Assembly (NCBI RefSeq): GCF_029589055.1
Contig: NZ_JARQZP010000007.1
Coordinates: forward strand, 1,860,001 to 1,924,000
Direction of reading: 5' to 3'
Origin: Vibrio hannami
Lineage (GTDB): Bacteria > Pseudomonadota > Gammaproteobacteria > Enterobacterales > Vibrionaceae
Length of the DNA stretch: 64,000 bases
The notes under the pieces are model-generated. The model did no database searches and was not told where the DNA came from. It saw only the letters and a list, made by a program, of their open reading frames with translations. Numbering within the stretch: the stretch's first letter is position 1; every line of letters starts with the position of its first letter. The translations under genes were made by a program, and so were the position numbers. Below are positions 43,175 through 52,632 of this stretch, piece by piece.

Positions 43175-44037
43175 ATGTCAACTAAAGAGTTTCTCAATAA
43201 TAAAGTCGGGCAGGTTTTTGATGATTTTATCACAGCAAATCAGTGGTGTTCATTAAACGGAGCAGACTTATCCATCGATTCGTATGCGGATATCACATAT
43301 CAGCAAAAGTATATAATTAAGTATTTTTCCGCATATTTTTGCGAATATTATGAAATGTATGAGGATTTTTTCGCCGATTTCGAAGGTGACCGTGTAAACA
43401 TTTTGTCGATCGGCTGTGGGTCGGGTATTGATTGTTATGCATTAAATAGAGTGTTGATTGATAAAGGTATTGGCGTCGATATCAACTATAAAGGCTTAGA
43501 TTTTGTTGATTGGAGCTACCGACCAGCGTTTGGTTGGGCAACCTTTAAAAAGGTTGTATCAGCTCGCTAGGAGCTTCAGACTTACAAGACGTAGATCTGA
43601 TAGTTTTTCCGAAGTCACTCACGGAACTAAGTTATGAGCATCGTTGCGACTTCGCTAATTTATTAGCGAAAAGTAATAGAAAACAAAATGTCTATTTTAT
43701 AAACACATATGTTACAGACTACCCTGCTGAGTCTTCTCATGTGGACGGGTTAAGTCAGTTCGGTACAATTAGTAACATTCTTCAGCAAAGTTCATTTACG
43801 CCTTCAACTGATCCAAGTAGGTACTTCTACAAAACAAAGCATAATGAATGGCTTGGGTATAGCTATGATTTTTTTACTATTCCAGATAAAGTTGTTCCAA
43901 ATGTGAGTAGCTTGAAATCACAGTGTACTAACAATGGCAGTCAGAGTGACTGCTCGTCTTGTTCAATAGATTTTTACCCTATATTGAAGGCAAACTACCT
44001 AGCATTTAATATGCTGAAATTTGAGCGAAAAGTATGA
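43175..44037 (+). pseudogene. SAM methyltransferase-like gene, frameshifted
   Basis: The first part (131 codons) has a SAM-binding motif NILSIGCGSGIDCYALNRVL and then VDINYKGLDFVDWSYRPAFG. The frame breaks at AAAAA (43547-43551): the zero frame reaches TAG at 43568, while the -1 frame stays open to 44037 and continues well (GCISSLGASDLQDVDLIVFP, then KSLTELSYEH). A missing A, sequencing error or programmed -1 shift would all explain it. AGGTAG precedes the ATG. It overlaps the DUF1848 gene by ATGA, so they are a coupled pair. Substrate unknown. Confidence 0.7.
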
Positions 44038-44974
44038 TCATTAGCGTTAGTCGTAGAACTGATATACCAGCTTTTTATACACCATGGTTCATGAATAGAG
44101 TTCGTGAGGGTTTCTTATTGACTAGAAACCCTTTTAACGCCCATCAAGTTAGAAGGGTTTCTCTGTTACCAGAAGACGTAGAGCTTTTTGTCTTTTGGAC
44201 TAGAAACCCTGCTATGTTAATGAAGCATCTTAATGAGCTAGATTCTCTAGGGTATAAATACTATTTCCAGTACACGGTTACTGCCTACCCCAAGCAACTG
44301 GAAACTAGAGTTCCCCGCCCCCACAGGGCTATTGATACTTTTGTAAAGCTAAGCGACAGGATAGGTGCCGATAAAGTTATATGGAGGTATGATCCCATAC
44401 TGTTGTCCAACCTAGTTGATATAAATGAACACAAGCGAGTATTTTCTAAAATTGCATCAATGTTGGCAGGCAAAACCCATAAAGTTGTAATTAGCTTTTC
44501 TGACTTTTACAAGAAGACGGAGAGAAATTTAAACCTAATTGACGGTCTGACATACGCTGATATAACTCAGATGCCAGATGAGCTAAACGAGTTGTCTAGC
44601 TACATGGCAAGAGTTGCAAACGAACACGGGATGAAAATAGAGAGCTGTGCAGAAGAGATTGATGTAGAGTCATTTGGAATCAAACATGGTAAGTGCATTG
44701 ATGATCGCTTGATAAAATCAGTGTTTAACTTAGATGTGAGCTCTATCAAGGATAGTGGTCAGCGAGAAGCCTGTGGTTGTATAAAAGTATTGATATAGGC
44801 ATGTACAATACATGCCTTCATGGCTGCTCATACTGCTATGCTACTTTTAATGAGAATGTAGTTATGAAAAACAAAAATCTCCATGACCCCAAAAGCCCCT
44901 TTTTAGTTGGGGGTACAGAAGGTATCGATCCGAATCTACTATTGGCACCTATAGTACAAGGTTCATTGTTTTAG
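44034..44974 (+). pseudogene. DUF1848 protein with C-terminal Cys cluster, frameshifted
   Basis: The 254-codon first part is a clear DUF1848 protein (MIISVSRRTDIPAFYTPWFM, VFWTRNPAMLMKHLNEL, DKVIWRYDPILLSNLVDINE). After REACGCIK the zero frame ends, but the -1 frame continues with SIDIGMYNTCLHGCSYCYAT and ends at 44974, restoring the usual C-terminus with its C-x3-C-x2-C motif, which looks like a radical-SAM/Fe-S site. One A is missing in AAAA (44783-44786). The function of DUF1848 is not established. Confidence 0.75.
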
Positions 44975-45299
44975 TAAGTAATGTGGTGCAAACATAAGAA
45001 ACGTCTACGCACCGATACCTCTGTTGAAGCATGCAAAAACTAATCTAAGCCGTCATGATTAGATTGGACACTCTAAAAAGTTTTTTCCCGTGGTGTGTTT
45101 GTGGGACAAAATGACGCAGTATGAGACGAGTATTACTCGTTATGTTCACCGCTCGCGGTGGGGCTATCTACAAGAAATAAGCAAAATCTAATAAAAATCA
45201 AATAAATATCACACTATGATAGAACTATAGCATTAGAAGAATCAGTATAAGTATCTGATTTTTAAATTTTTTATATTTTATCTAATATTTATCTCAATT
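44975..45299. other. Gene-free right end of the island
   Basis: An AT-rich stretch with short dyads (TAATCTAA...TTAGATT near 45041-45056, ACGAGTATTACTCGT near 45128, CCGCTCGCGG) and the arm-like TAATAAAAATCA at 45189-45200. These may bind the integrase or an excision factor; no gene is visible. Confidence 0.4.
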
Positions 45300-45343
45300 C
45301 TCCTAAGCGATCGATCCAGGTTCGAGTCCTGGTGGGGACGCCA
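45300..45343 (+). pseudogene. 3' half of the split tRNA-Arg(CCU), with attR core
   Basis: CTCCTAAGC (attR core, 45300-45308) is followed by the rest of the anticodon stem, the variable loop, a T arm with CCAGG/CCTGG stem, TGGGGAC, the discriminator G and CCA. It pairs with the 5' half at 34191-34231 (GTCCCCA with TGGGGAC; GTCGC with GCGAT). Island DNA on its left does not supply a substitute 5' half. Confidence 0.9.
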
Positions 45344-45437
45344 CTTCTTCTTTTACCCTTTTCAACAGCAATTTTTTCCATTTATCCCGTGAATGTCTTA
45401 CTATTAGATATTAATAGTTCTGTCATTTTAAAGACGT

Positions 45438-45944
45438 ATGGCTCGAAGTAATTTAGTAACCAATACCGGACACCGTTTTATCTCTAAAGGAAAGACGGCT
45501 TTTAAACTCCATATACACACTCCTGACGATACCATCTTGCATCGTTCAGTTGGTTTTGTGCGGCTCGGTGAAGAAGAAGCGCTTAAGAAAGCCATCAAGC
45601 TAAGAAACGAGTTAGGTACCGAGTTATGGGGGAAGCACTGGTCCAAAGTCCTCAAAGACCAATACCTGATGACGAGGTTACCGCATAACCTCGAACCTAA
45701 AATCATCTACAAAGCACGCAAGAAAAATGCTGAGCCCGATGAACGCGAACCTTATTACATTGCTAAGTGGATAGAATATACAGATGACGGCGAGCATAAG
45801 TACCGCAGCAAACTATGCTCAATTAAAAAGCACGGCAAGCTGGCAGCTTACTCAATGACCAAAAGGGCGCTTCTGGAAGCACACAAAGATAACATTCCAA
45901 TCCTTTTGTTTATGGGCAGGCTAAATAGCATAGATCTGAAATAG
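45438..45944 (+). CDS. AP2-like DNA-binding protein (putative)
   Basis: A 168-residue basic protein with two segments that look like bacterial AP2 domains: FKLHIHTPDDTILHRSVGFV then GEEEALKKAIKLRNELGTEL (about 22-65), and YYIAKWIEYTDDGEHKYRSK then AAYSMTKRALLEAHKD (about 105-150). Such domains bind DNA and often accompany integrases. It lies outside the island, 94 bp after the tRNA 3' half, and converges on gltX with a shared terminator. Target unknown. Confidence 0.65.
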   Translation: MARSNLVTNTGHRFISKGKTAFKLHIHTPDDTILHRSVGFVRLGEEEALKKAIKLRNELGTELWGKHWSKVLKDQYLMTRLPHNLEPKIIYKARKKNAEPDEREPYYIAKWIEYTDDGEHKYRSKLCSIKKHGKLAAYSMTKRALLEAHKDNIPILLFMGRLNSIDLK

Positions 45945-45960
45945 CCAAATAGTACGCAAT

Positions 45961-45989
45961 AAAAAACCCGCTGACTTTCAGCGGGTTTT
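45961..45989. terminator. Bidirectional terminator at the gltX end
   Basis: AAAACCCGCTG and CAGCGGGTTTT pair around ACTTT, with A and T runs on the two sides. Confidence 0.92.
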
Positions 45990-46010
45990 GACTATTCAGT
46001 TTAATATCGT

Positions 46011-47438
46011 TTACTGAGCGTTAGCTTCACGCTCTGCAATAAACTCAAGTGCCATCTTAATTCGAGCAACAACGCGCTCTTTGCCGATCAGTTGCATTAC
46101 TGCATCAACAGAAGGTGACTGACCACCACCTGTTACCGCAACGCGCAGTGGCATACCAATTTTGCCCATACCGATTTCCAGCTCTTCACATACTTCTTTG
46201 ATAACGTTGTGAAGGTTTTCCGTTGTCCATTCAGACAAAGCTTCAACTTTGGAAAGTGCTAGCTCAAGTGGGCCTTTAGCTACACCGCGAAGGTGCTTCT
46301 TAGCGGCGCCAGCCTCAAACTCAGAGAAATCTTCGTAGAAGTAACGAGACTGCTGAGCAAGTTCAACAAGCGTATTACAACGCTCACCAACTAGCTTGAT
46401 CACTTCTGTAATAGCCGGACCGTTATCTTTGTTGATTCCCTGCTCACCTAGGTGCCATTGCAGGTGCTCTGCTACATATTCAGGCTCAGAAGTTTTGATG
46501 TAGTGGTTGTTCAACCATAGTAGTTTATCTGTATTGAATGCGGACGCAGACTTGCTGATTGCATCCAGGCTAAACAAGTTAATCATCTCTTCCTGAGAGA
46601 AGATTTCCTGGTCGCCATGAGACCAGCCAAGACGCACAAGGTAGTTGTTCAGAGCATTTGGCAGGTAACCTTCATCACGGTACTGCATAACAGAAACCGC
46701 ACCATGGCGCTTAGAAAGCTTCGCACCGTCATCACCAAGAATCATTGCACAGTGTGCAAAAGTTGGTACTGGCGCACCTAGTGCTTCATAGATATTGATC
46801 TGGCGAGGCGTGTTGTTGATGTGGTCTTCACCACGAACAACGTGTGTAATACCCATATCCCAGTCATCAACAACTACAACAAAGTTGTATGTTGGAGAAC
46901 CGTCAGTACGACGAATAATCAGATCGTCAAGCTGGTCGTTACCAATTTCAATGCGACCACGGATCTGATCTTCAAATACTACGCTGCCTTCTTTTGGATT
47001 GCGGAAACGCACGACGCATGGGTCACCATCTTTTGCAGCTTCATTTGCTGCAACAATTTTCGGGTGGTTCGCATCATAGCGAGGCATTTCTTTCGCTGCT
47101 TCCTGCTCTGCACGAATCTCGTCTAAAAGCTCTTTCGATGCATAACATTTGTAAGCTTTGTCTTCTGCTAGCAGCTTATCAACCATCTCGTTGTAACGAT
47201 CAAAACGCTTAGACTGGAAGTAAGGACCTTCATTCCACTCAAGCCCCATCCACTGCATACCTTCAAGAATCGCATCAACCGCTTCCTGAGAGTTACGTTC
47301 CAGGTCAGTATCTTCGATACGCAGAACGAATTCACCGCCCTGATTTTTAGCGTATAGCCAGGAGTATAGTGCTGTGCGAGCACCACCTACGTGAAGGTAG
47401 CCAGTAGGGCTTGGAGCAAAACGAGTTTTAACCGTCAT
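46011..47438 (-). CDS. gltX: Glutamyl-tRNA synthetase
   Basis: GltX charges tRNA-Glu with glutamate using ATP. The 475-residue protein has the class I HIGH-type motif in RFAPSPTGYLHVGGARTALY and the KMSKS-type motif KLSKRHGAVSV. Length is normal. It stands alone on the minus strand, divergent from copA. Intact, with no frameshift. Confidence 0.97.
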   Translation of the reverse strand: MTVKTRFAPSPTGYLHVGGARTALYSWLYAKNQGGEFVLRIEDTDLERNSQEAVDAILEGMQWMGLEWNEGPYFQSKRFDRYNEMVDKLLAEDKAYKCYASKELLDEIRAEQEAAKEMPRYDANHPKIVAANEAAKDGDPCVVRFRNPKEGSVVFEDQIRGRIEIGNDQLDDLIIRRTDGSPTYNFVVVVDDWDMGITHVVRGEDHINNTPRQINIYEALGAPVPTFAHCAMILGDDGAKLSKRHGAVSVMQYRDEGYLPNALNNYLVRLGWSHGDQEIFSQEEMINLFSLDAISKSASAFNTDKLLWLNNHYIKTSEPEYVAEHLQWHLGEQGINKDNGPAITEVIKLVGERCNTLVELAQQSRYFYEDFSEFEAGAAKKHLRGVAKGPLELALSKVEALSEWTTENLHNVIKEVCEELEIGMGKIGMPLRVAVTGGGQSPSVDAVMQLIGKERVVARIKMALEFIAEREANAQ

Positions 47439-47542
47439 TAGAATTACCTTGGGTTTATTTCGCAGACAAACTGCAATAGATAAGGATAAAAGTTGCGGTA
47501 TTTTATCACCCTAGGCTAAATCTACAACTTCTTAAAAAACTA

Positions 47543-47573
47543 TTGACCTTACCCTTGAGGTAAGGTTTATCTT
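47543..47573 (+). promoter_or_regulatory. CueR-type promoter of copA
   Basis: TTGACC (-35) and TATCTT (-10) are 19 bases apart, the overlong spacer of MerR-family promoters. The spacer holds the dyad ACCTTACC-CTTGA-GGTAAGGT, close to the CueR box of E. coli copA. Copper-responsive activation by CueR is inferred. Confidence 0.88.
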
Positions 47574-47604
47574 TAGATTATCTGAATAGTTTGTGAGCCC
47601 GGAT

Positions 47605-50521
47605 ATGAATCAATATCAAATACCCCTGAGTGGACTAAATTGTGGCAAGTGCGTAAAAAAACTTGAAGAGAAACTCTTATCTATAGAGGAGCTTTCGATA
47701 GATAACATTTCAAAGCACGCGGTCACTGTCACAACGACACAGACCATATCTACTTTGTTTGCTGCTATCGAATCCTTGAAGTATCAGCCTGGTACTTCTA
47801 TCGACCTGGATTTACAAGGGCTTGGCTGCGGGAAATGCATCAAAAAAGTCAAAACGGCATTTGAGTCAAACCAGACTATTGTGGAGTTGCAGGTTGAAAA
47901 AGATCACTTATCTGCAAAAGGGCTATTAGAGGAATCTGATGCTATCAAGATGGTTGAAGAACTCGGTTACAAAGCTGGCCATAAGGTTTCACTTTCATTA
48001 TCTGGTCTAAATTGTGGTAAGTGCGTCGCTAAGGTCGAAAAAGCGTTAGCAGAACAGACAAAAGCTACCGATGCTGAAGTAACTAAAACAAGCCTTGAGT
48101 TGTTTAGTCCACTAAACGAAGCTGATGTAATAGCTCTAGTTGAGTCTCTGGGCTTTCACGTTACCTCCCTAGAACAGTATCAGCAATCAACTCAAGATCA
48201 AGAAGATGATACTCAGATAAAACAAGAAACCGAAGAGAAAGCAGTTGCAGAACCAGTACCGCTAGAAAAAACGGTACAACCTGCCCCCCTTAAGAATAGC
48301 TCTACCGTAAATCTACTGATCGAAGGAATGACATGCGCGAGCTGTGTTTCGTCAGTAGAGAAAGCTTGTTTAAGCTCAACAGGTGTCACTAGTGCTCAAG
48401 TTAATCTTGCAGAACAGAGTGCTATCGTATCGGTTTCGTCCGATAAAAATGAGGCAGTAAACGAACTGCTAACTTCCATTTCTAACGCTGGATATAAAGC
48501 AAAACTTGTGGAAGATGCTCGGGAACAACAGCAAAAACTGCATAAACAAAATCAAGCTACTCAGAAAGAACATAAAAAGAACTCGTTCGTTGCGCTAGCC
48601 ATCGGTGCCCCCCTAATGCTTTGGGGCGTATTTGGAGGCAACATGATGATTCAGTCAACCAGCGACCAAATTGGCTGGGGAATCATCGGGGTGATTTGCT
48701 TTGTTATGCTTTCTACTGCTGGACGCTCATTCTATAGCAGTGCATGGCAATCTATTCTGCATGGTCGTGCGACGATGGACACGCTAGTTGCTTTAGGCAC
48801 CGGAGCTGCCTGGCTGTTTTCTACAGTCATAGTCTTAGTGCCCGACTGGTTCCCACCTGCTTCTCGCCATGTCTATTACGAAGCCAGCGCAATGATCATC
48901 GGCTTAATTTCACTAGGCCACTACATAGAAGCGAAAGCAAAAGCTCGAACCAATGAATCTCTTCAGGCTTTGATTGGTCTGCAGCCAAAAACAGCGACTC
49001 TGGTTAACAATGGCGTTGAGTCAACAATCGCTATTGAAGAAGTGCAGCCTGGAATGAAATTGAGGATAAAACCCGGTGAGAAGGTTCCGGTAGATGGCGT
49101 AGTAGCTAATGGTGAATCCTATGTCGATGAAAGTATGTTAACAGGGGAACCTGTTCCAAAATTGAAGGCTCAGGGGGTAAGGTATCGGCAGGAACCATAA
49201 ACAATGACGGCAGCTTACTTATCGACGCTACTGGTGTGGGCAGTGATACTATGCTGTCACGAATTATCCAGCTGGTAAGACAGGCTCAGAGCAGTAAACC
49301 CGCCATCGCGAAGCTTGCCGATTCAATCTCTGCGGTATTTGTTCCCGTGGTAGTGGGTATAGCGATACTCGCATCATTGGTTTGGTGGCAATGGGGCCCA
49401 GAGCCGAAAGCCAGCTATATGTTGATAGTTGCAACAACCGTTTTAATTATCGCCTGCCCTTGTGCCTTGGGACTTGCAACCCTCTTTCTATCACTGTAGG
49501 AGTGGGCAAAGCAGCAGAACTAGGGATACTGATTCGGGATGCTGATGTCCTGCAGACAGCGAGCAAAATTGATACCGTTGTTTTCGATAAAACTGGAACC
49601 TTGACTAAAGGAGAACCAGAGGTTCTGGATATTAGCTTATCGTCAGGCTTTCTTGAGGCGGATTTGCTTCGATATGCTTATGCATTAGAAAGCCATTCCG
49701 AGCACCCTCTGGCTAAAGCCATTTGCACATATGCTGAATTGAATTCTATCCCATTGGTTCCGGTAGAAATGTTTAACTCTCAACGAGGAAAAGGCGTATC
49801 AGGACAAGTTTCAAATAAGAAGGTTGAAGTCGCCTCTGTCAATCATGTCGTTAGCAAAGGCCTAAAGGTTGAGCCCTTGTTACTGAAAGCCTCGGAATCA
49901 AATGCATGGACGCCTGTCGTCGTTGTAATTGACGATATCGTTGCCGGAGTTATCTCCATTGCCGATGCAATAAAAGATGATTCGAAAACTGCAATTTCAA
50001 AACTACAAAAACAAGGCGTTGAGGTTGTGCTTCTGACTGGTGATAACCATCGAGTCGCCGACGAAATCGCTTCAAAGCTGAATATCAATACAGTCATCGC
50101 GGAAGTTCTACCAGATCAGAAGGCAATGCATATCTCTGAACTTCAGTCTCAGGGCAAAAAAGTCGCCATGGTTGGTGACGGCATTAACGATGCACCAGCA
50201 CTGGCACAAGCCGATATAGGGATTGCGATGGGAAGTGGGTCTGATGTGGCTATCGAAAGTGCCCAATTAACCTTACTGAACTCATCTCCGGTAACTGTCG
50301 ACAGCGCAATACAGCTTTCTAAAGCCACCGTGAAAAATATGAAGCAAAACCTTTTTGGCGCTTTTATTTATAACACTATAGGTATCCCGGTTGCCGCAGG
50401 TGTTCTCTATCCACTGTTTGGTTTTCTACTTAACCCGGTAATTGGCGGTGCTGCCATGGCATTATCGTCAATTACGGTCGTCAGTAACGCAAATAGGCTG
50501 CGTCTGTTTAATCTCAAATAA
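47605..50521 (+). pseudogene. copA: CopA, copper-exporting P1B-ATPase, with two frameshifts
   Basis: CopA pumps Cu(I) to the periplasm. The N-terminus has four metal-binding domains: three with LNCGKC or LGCGKC and one with GMTCASC. Then come the membrane helices, the actuator loop (ESMLTGEPVP), the transmembrane CPC site (IACPCALGLAT), DKTGTLTKGEPEV with the phosphorylated Asp, and MVGDGINDAPALAQADIGIA. Two single bases are missing: at 49173-49178 (after KLKAQG, consensus would be GDKVSAGT) and at 49480-49482 (CCC for CCCC, restoring ATPLSITVGVG). Everything else is conserved, so sequencing error is likely. Confidence 0.93.
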
Positions 50522-50538
50522 CGATTTATATAAAGAGA

Positions 50539-50557
50539 TGCCCGGTGGGCCCGGGCA
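50539..50557. terminator. Hairpin between copA and the porin gene
   Basis: TGCCCGG and CCGGGCA form a GC-rich stem between two convergent genes. The T runs are not immediate, so strength is uncertain. Confidence 0.6.
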
Positions 50558-50583
50558 TAACAATCAATCAGGATAGTTTTTTC

Positions 50584-51258
50584 TTAGAAACCGTAAGAAG
50601 CACCAAACACAAATGCGTTGTTTTTGTTGTCAGCCTGGTTACGGTATTCAAAGTAAGGCTGCACACCCTGGCGAGTCCAGGTTGCACGTAACTCGTGATC
50701 CATCAGTTCCGCTTTTGTCATGTAAACGTTGTTGTAACTTAGTGCCAGTTCATTGTTAACTGTGTAGGCAATACGGTTATCCATTCTGTAATCGGTATCC
50801 GCGTCTGTGTCCGTTGCATCAATATGAGCACGAGTACGATTGCTGATAGAAATACCATTGTCGAAATTGTAGCCAATCTTGATCAGCGGACGGTACTGAA
50901 CTGACTCCCCTTCTTGAATTAGATGCTGGTAACCTGCCGCAACCCAAAAGTGCTCGGTGATAGCAAATGATTGCTCACCGCCAACTGTAATGTAAGGGTT
51001 AGCAGATGAACCATTAGGGTTATCTGTAGTGCGAGGCGTTGTTAGTTCACCAAGCTGAATGCCATCAAACTCAGTGTAGACTGTAAAACCGCCTAGTGAG
51101 TTATCGAAGGTATGACCGGTTTCAAGAGTAGAAGTGGCTTCTGAACCATGAAGATCATCAGAGTGAAACTGAACATTACCTGTAACGTAAGAGCTACCCG
51201 CGAATGCTGCTGGAGAAAGAGCAAATGCCAGTGCGCTAAGAACCAAAACTTTTTTCAT
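50584..51258 (-). CDS. KdgM-family outer-membrane porin
   Basis: A small beta-barrel porin of 224 residues. The signal peptide MKKVLVLSALAFALSPAAFA is followed by alternating beta strands (GSSYVTGNVQFHSDD; HELRATWTRQGVQPYFEYRN) and a C-terminal Phe (GASYGF), the sign for outer-membrane insertion. It resembles the oligogalacturonate-specific KdgM porins and Vibrio OmpL-type proteins; the substrate is not known. The ATG at 51258 heads the signal peptide, with GGTGG upstream. Confidence 0.88.
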   Translation of the reverse strand: MKKVLVLSALAFALSPAAFAGSSYVTGNVQFHSDDLHGSEATSTLETGHTFDNSLGGFTVYTEFDGIQLGELTTPRTTDNPNGSSANPYITVGGEQSFAITEHFWVAAGYQHLIQEGESVQYRPLIKIGYNFDNGISISNRTRAHIDATDTDADTDYRMDNRIAYTVNNELALSYNNVYMTKAELMDHELRATWTRQGVQPYFEYRNQADNKNNAFVFGASYGF

Positions 51259-51716
51259 TATAACCACCAATTAACTAGTTGTATTTTATCTATTAGTATT
51301 AATCTGATTCGCAACACTTAGTTTGTTGCAATCACTAAATCGACCAGGGCTTACCTGATGGCCAAATACTGCATTAGTTATTTCGCAACTAAAAACAAAC
51401 CTTACAAAAGAGTGATCGGGTTCAAATGTAAATTTATCTAAAGAAATATTTTCAGACTCAAAGCCTGGTAATTCGCTGTCTTCATGATAAATATAAAATC
51501 AATTTTTACGTCAAAATGCTCTAGAGAAGATATTTTTTGATTAATATCCGCTCAAAAAGAGCGTTTAAAGCCTAATTTGAGTAATTAACCGCTATTTCTA
51601 AGAGAAATAATTCGAGAGATATCACACTTATTTTTCTTCATGAATTAAACTGTCGTTATATAAACTGTTGTTAGCAAGTCTGTTTTAACGGGACTCTTCC
51701 ACTCATAAGGACATAT
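51259..51716. other. Divergent gene-free region
   Basis: This 458-bp AT-rich region lies between the divergent porin and TraB-family genes. It holds both leaders and small dyads (CGCTC/GAGCG near 51549, ATTTCT/AGAAAT near 51592). I see no recognisable operator, riboswitch or small gene. Confidence 0.4.
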
Positions 51717-52586
51717 ATGGTTAACAAGTTCAGCATTTCTATAGCAATACTACTGCTCTCCCTGGCGGGATTAGCAAACGCAGAACCACTCTATTGGAAA
51801 GCAACTAAAGGCGATAAAGAGCTGATGATTCTGGGTTCAATCCATTTAGGAAAGGAAGAGATGTTACCACTCCCTAAGGCGGTGAATAACTTTCTTGATT
51901 CTAGCGACGCCTTGATACTTGAAGCCGATCTTGATTCCGCTTCGGCAGGAGTTCCCGATGTCAACGAGTTAAGTAATGATTATCTAAATCGGAAACAAAA
52001 AGCTAAGATCAGAAAGATTGGCGCTGAAGTTGGTATAGATGGTGATGTTTTACTTAGTCAGCCTACATGGAAAACAGCGCTAGTTTTGCAGTTAGCTTAT
52101 TTTTATTCTCTTGGCTACAAACACGAATGGGGCATCGACAACTATATCGCAAATCAAGCTCGCCTGAATGACATACCAGTAAAAGGACTGGAAACGGTAG
52201 AGTATCAGCTATCACTATTCTCAAATTCTAAGCAGATCGGTCGTGACCTGCTAAACGAGATTGTAGATGAATGGGAGAAAAACAAAAGAATCAGCGAATG
52301 CTTGATGAACGATTGGATGTCCGGGGATAAAAACAAACTGGAATCATTGGTCCTGGAAACATCTGGCAGTGACGAAATTGCTTCAAAGTTTATCTACGAG
52401 CGAAACAGAGAATGGGCAGATAAGCTTGATAGCCCGGCATTCTTAAAAGAAGATGGTCGATATCTTGTTGTAGTTGGCACCCTGCATCTGGTTGGTCAGG
52501 ATAGCCTTATATCTTTACTGAAATCCAAAGGATTCAGAATCAAACAGCTATCAAAGTCGGTAGCATCGACCTGTCCGGCTAAATAA
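51717..52586 (+). CDS. TraB/GumN family protein
   Basis: A 289-residue protein with a signal peptide (MVNKFSISIAILLLSLAGLA, ending NA) and the TraB/GumN fold, related to Tiki proteases: ELMILGSIHLGKEEMLPLP near the N-terminus, ALILEADLD, KGLETVEYQ and VVVGTLHLVGQDSLISLLKS near the end. The GSIH and GTLH motifs hold the metal-binding His residues. It is probably a periplasmic metallo-enzyme of unknown substrate. It is followed by a strong shared terminator. Confidence 0.9.
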   Translation: MVNKFSISIAILLLSLAGLANAEPLYWKATKGDKELMILGSIHLGKEEMLPLPKAVNNFLDSSDALILEADLDSASAGVPDVNELSNDYLNRKQKAKIRKIGAEVGIDGDVLLSQPTWKTALVLQLAYFYSLGYKHEWGIDNYIANQARLNDIPVKGLETVEYQLSLFSNSKQIGRDLLNEIVDEWEKNKRISECLMNDWMSGDKNKLESLVLETSGSDEIASKFIYERNREWADKLDSPAFLKEDGRYLVVVGTLHLVGQDSLISLLKSKGFRIKQLSKSVASTCPAK

Positions 52587-52601
52587 AAAAGAAGTTCATA
52601 T

Positions 52602-52632
52602 AAAAACTGCCGGTAGAAACCGGCAGTTTTTA
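52602..52632. terminator. Bidirectional terminator
   Basis: AAAAACTGCCGG and CCGGCAGTTTTT form a 12-bp perfect stem around TAGAAA, between the convergent TraB-family and winged-helix genes. Confidence 0.92.

Larger units (their letters stand above)
34223..45308. mobile_element. Integrated mobilizable island of about 11 kb in tRNA-Arg(CCU)
   Basis: The element is bounded by direct repeats CTCCTAAGC (34223-34231 and 45300-45308), which are the anticodon loop plus two stem bases of the split tRNA. In order it carries a tyrosine recombinase, a DUF6119 protein, an intact tRNA-Arg(CCU), an unknown gene, a hairpin array, an oriT-like region, a MobV-like relaxase with two small genes, a SIR2 protein, and a methyltransferase-like/DUF1848 pair. 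There are no phage structural, replication or conjugation-pilus genes, so it would need a helper to transfer. Confidence 0.88.

Noticed and set aside
36141..45050. CTAATCTAAG at about 36148 and 45040 as an island-internal repeat
   Set aside because: A 10-base AT-rich match, one copy inside the integrase/DUF6119 junction; not enough to claim a site.
34223..45308. Prophage
   Set aside because: No capsid, tail, terminase, lysis or phage replication genes are present; a relaxase and oriT-like region point to a mobilizable island.
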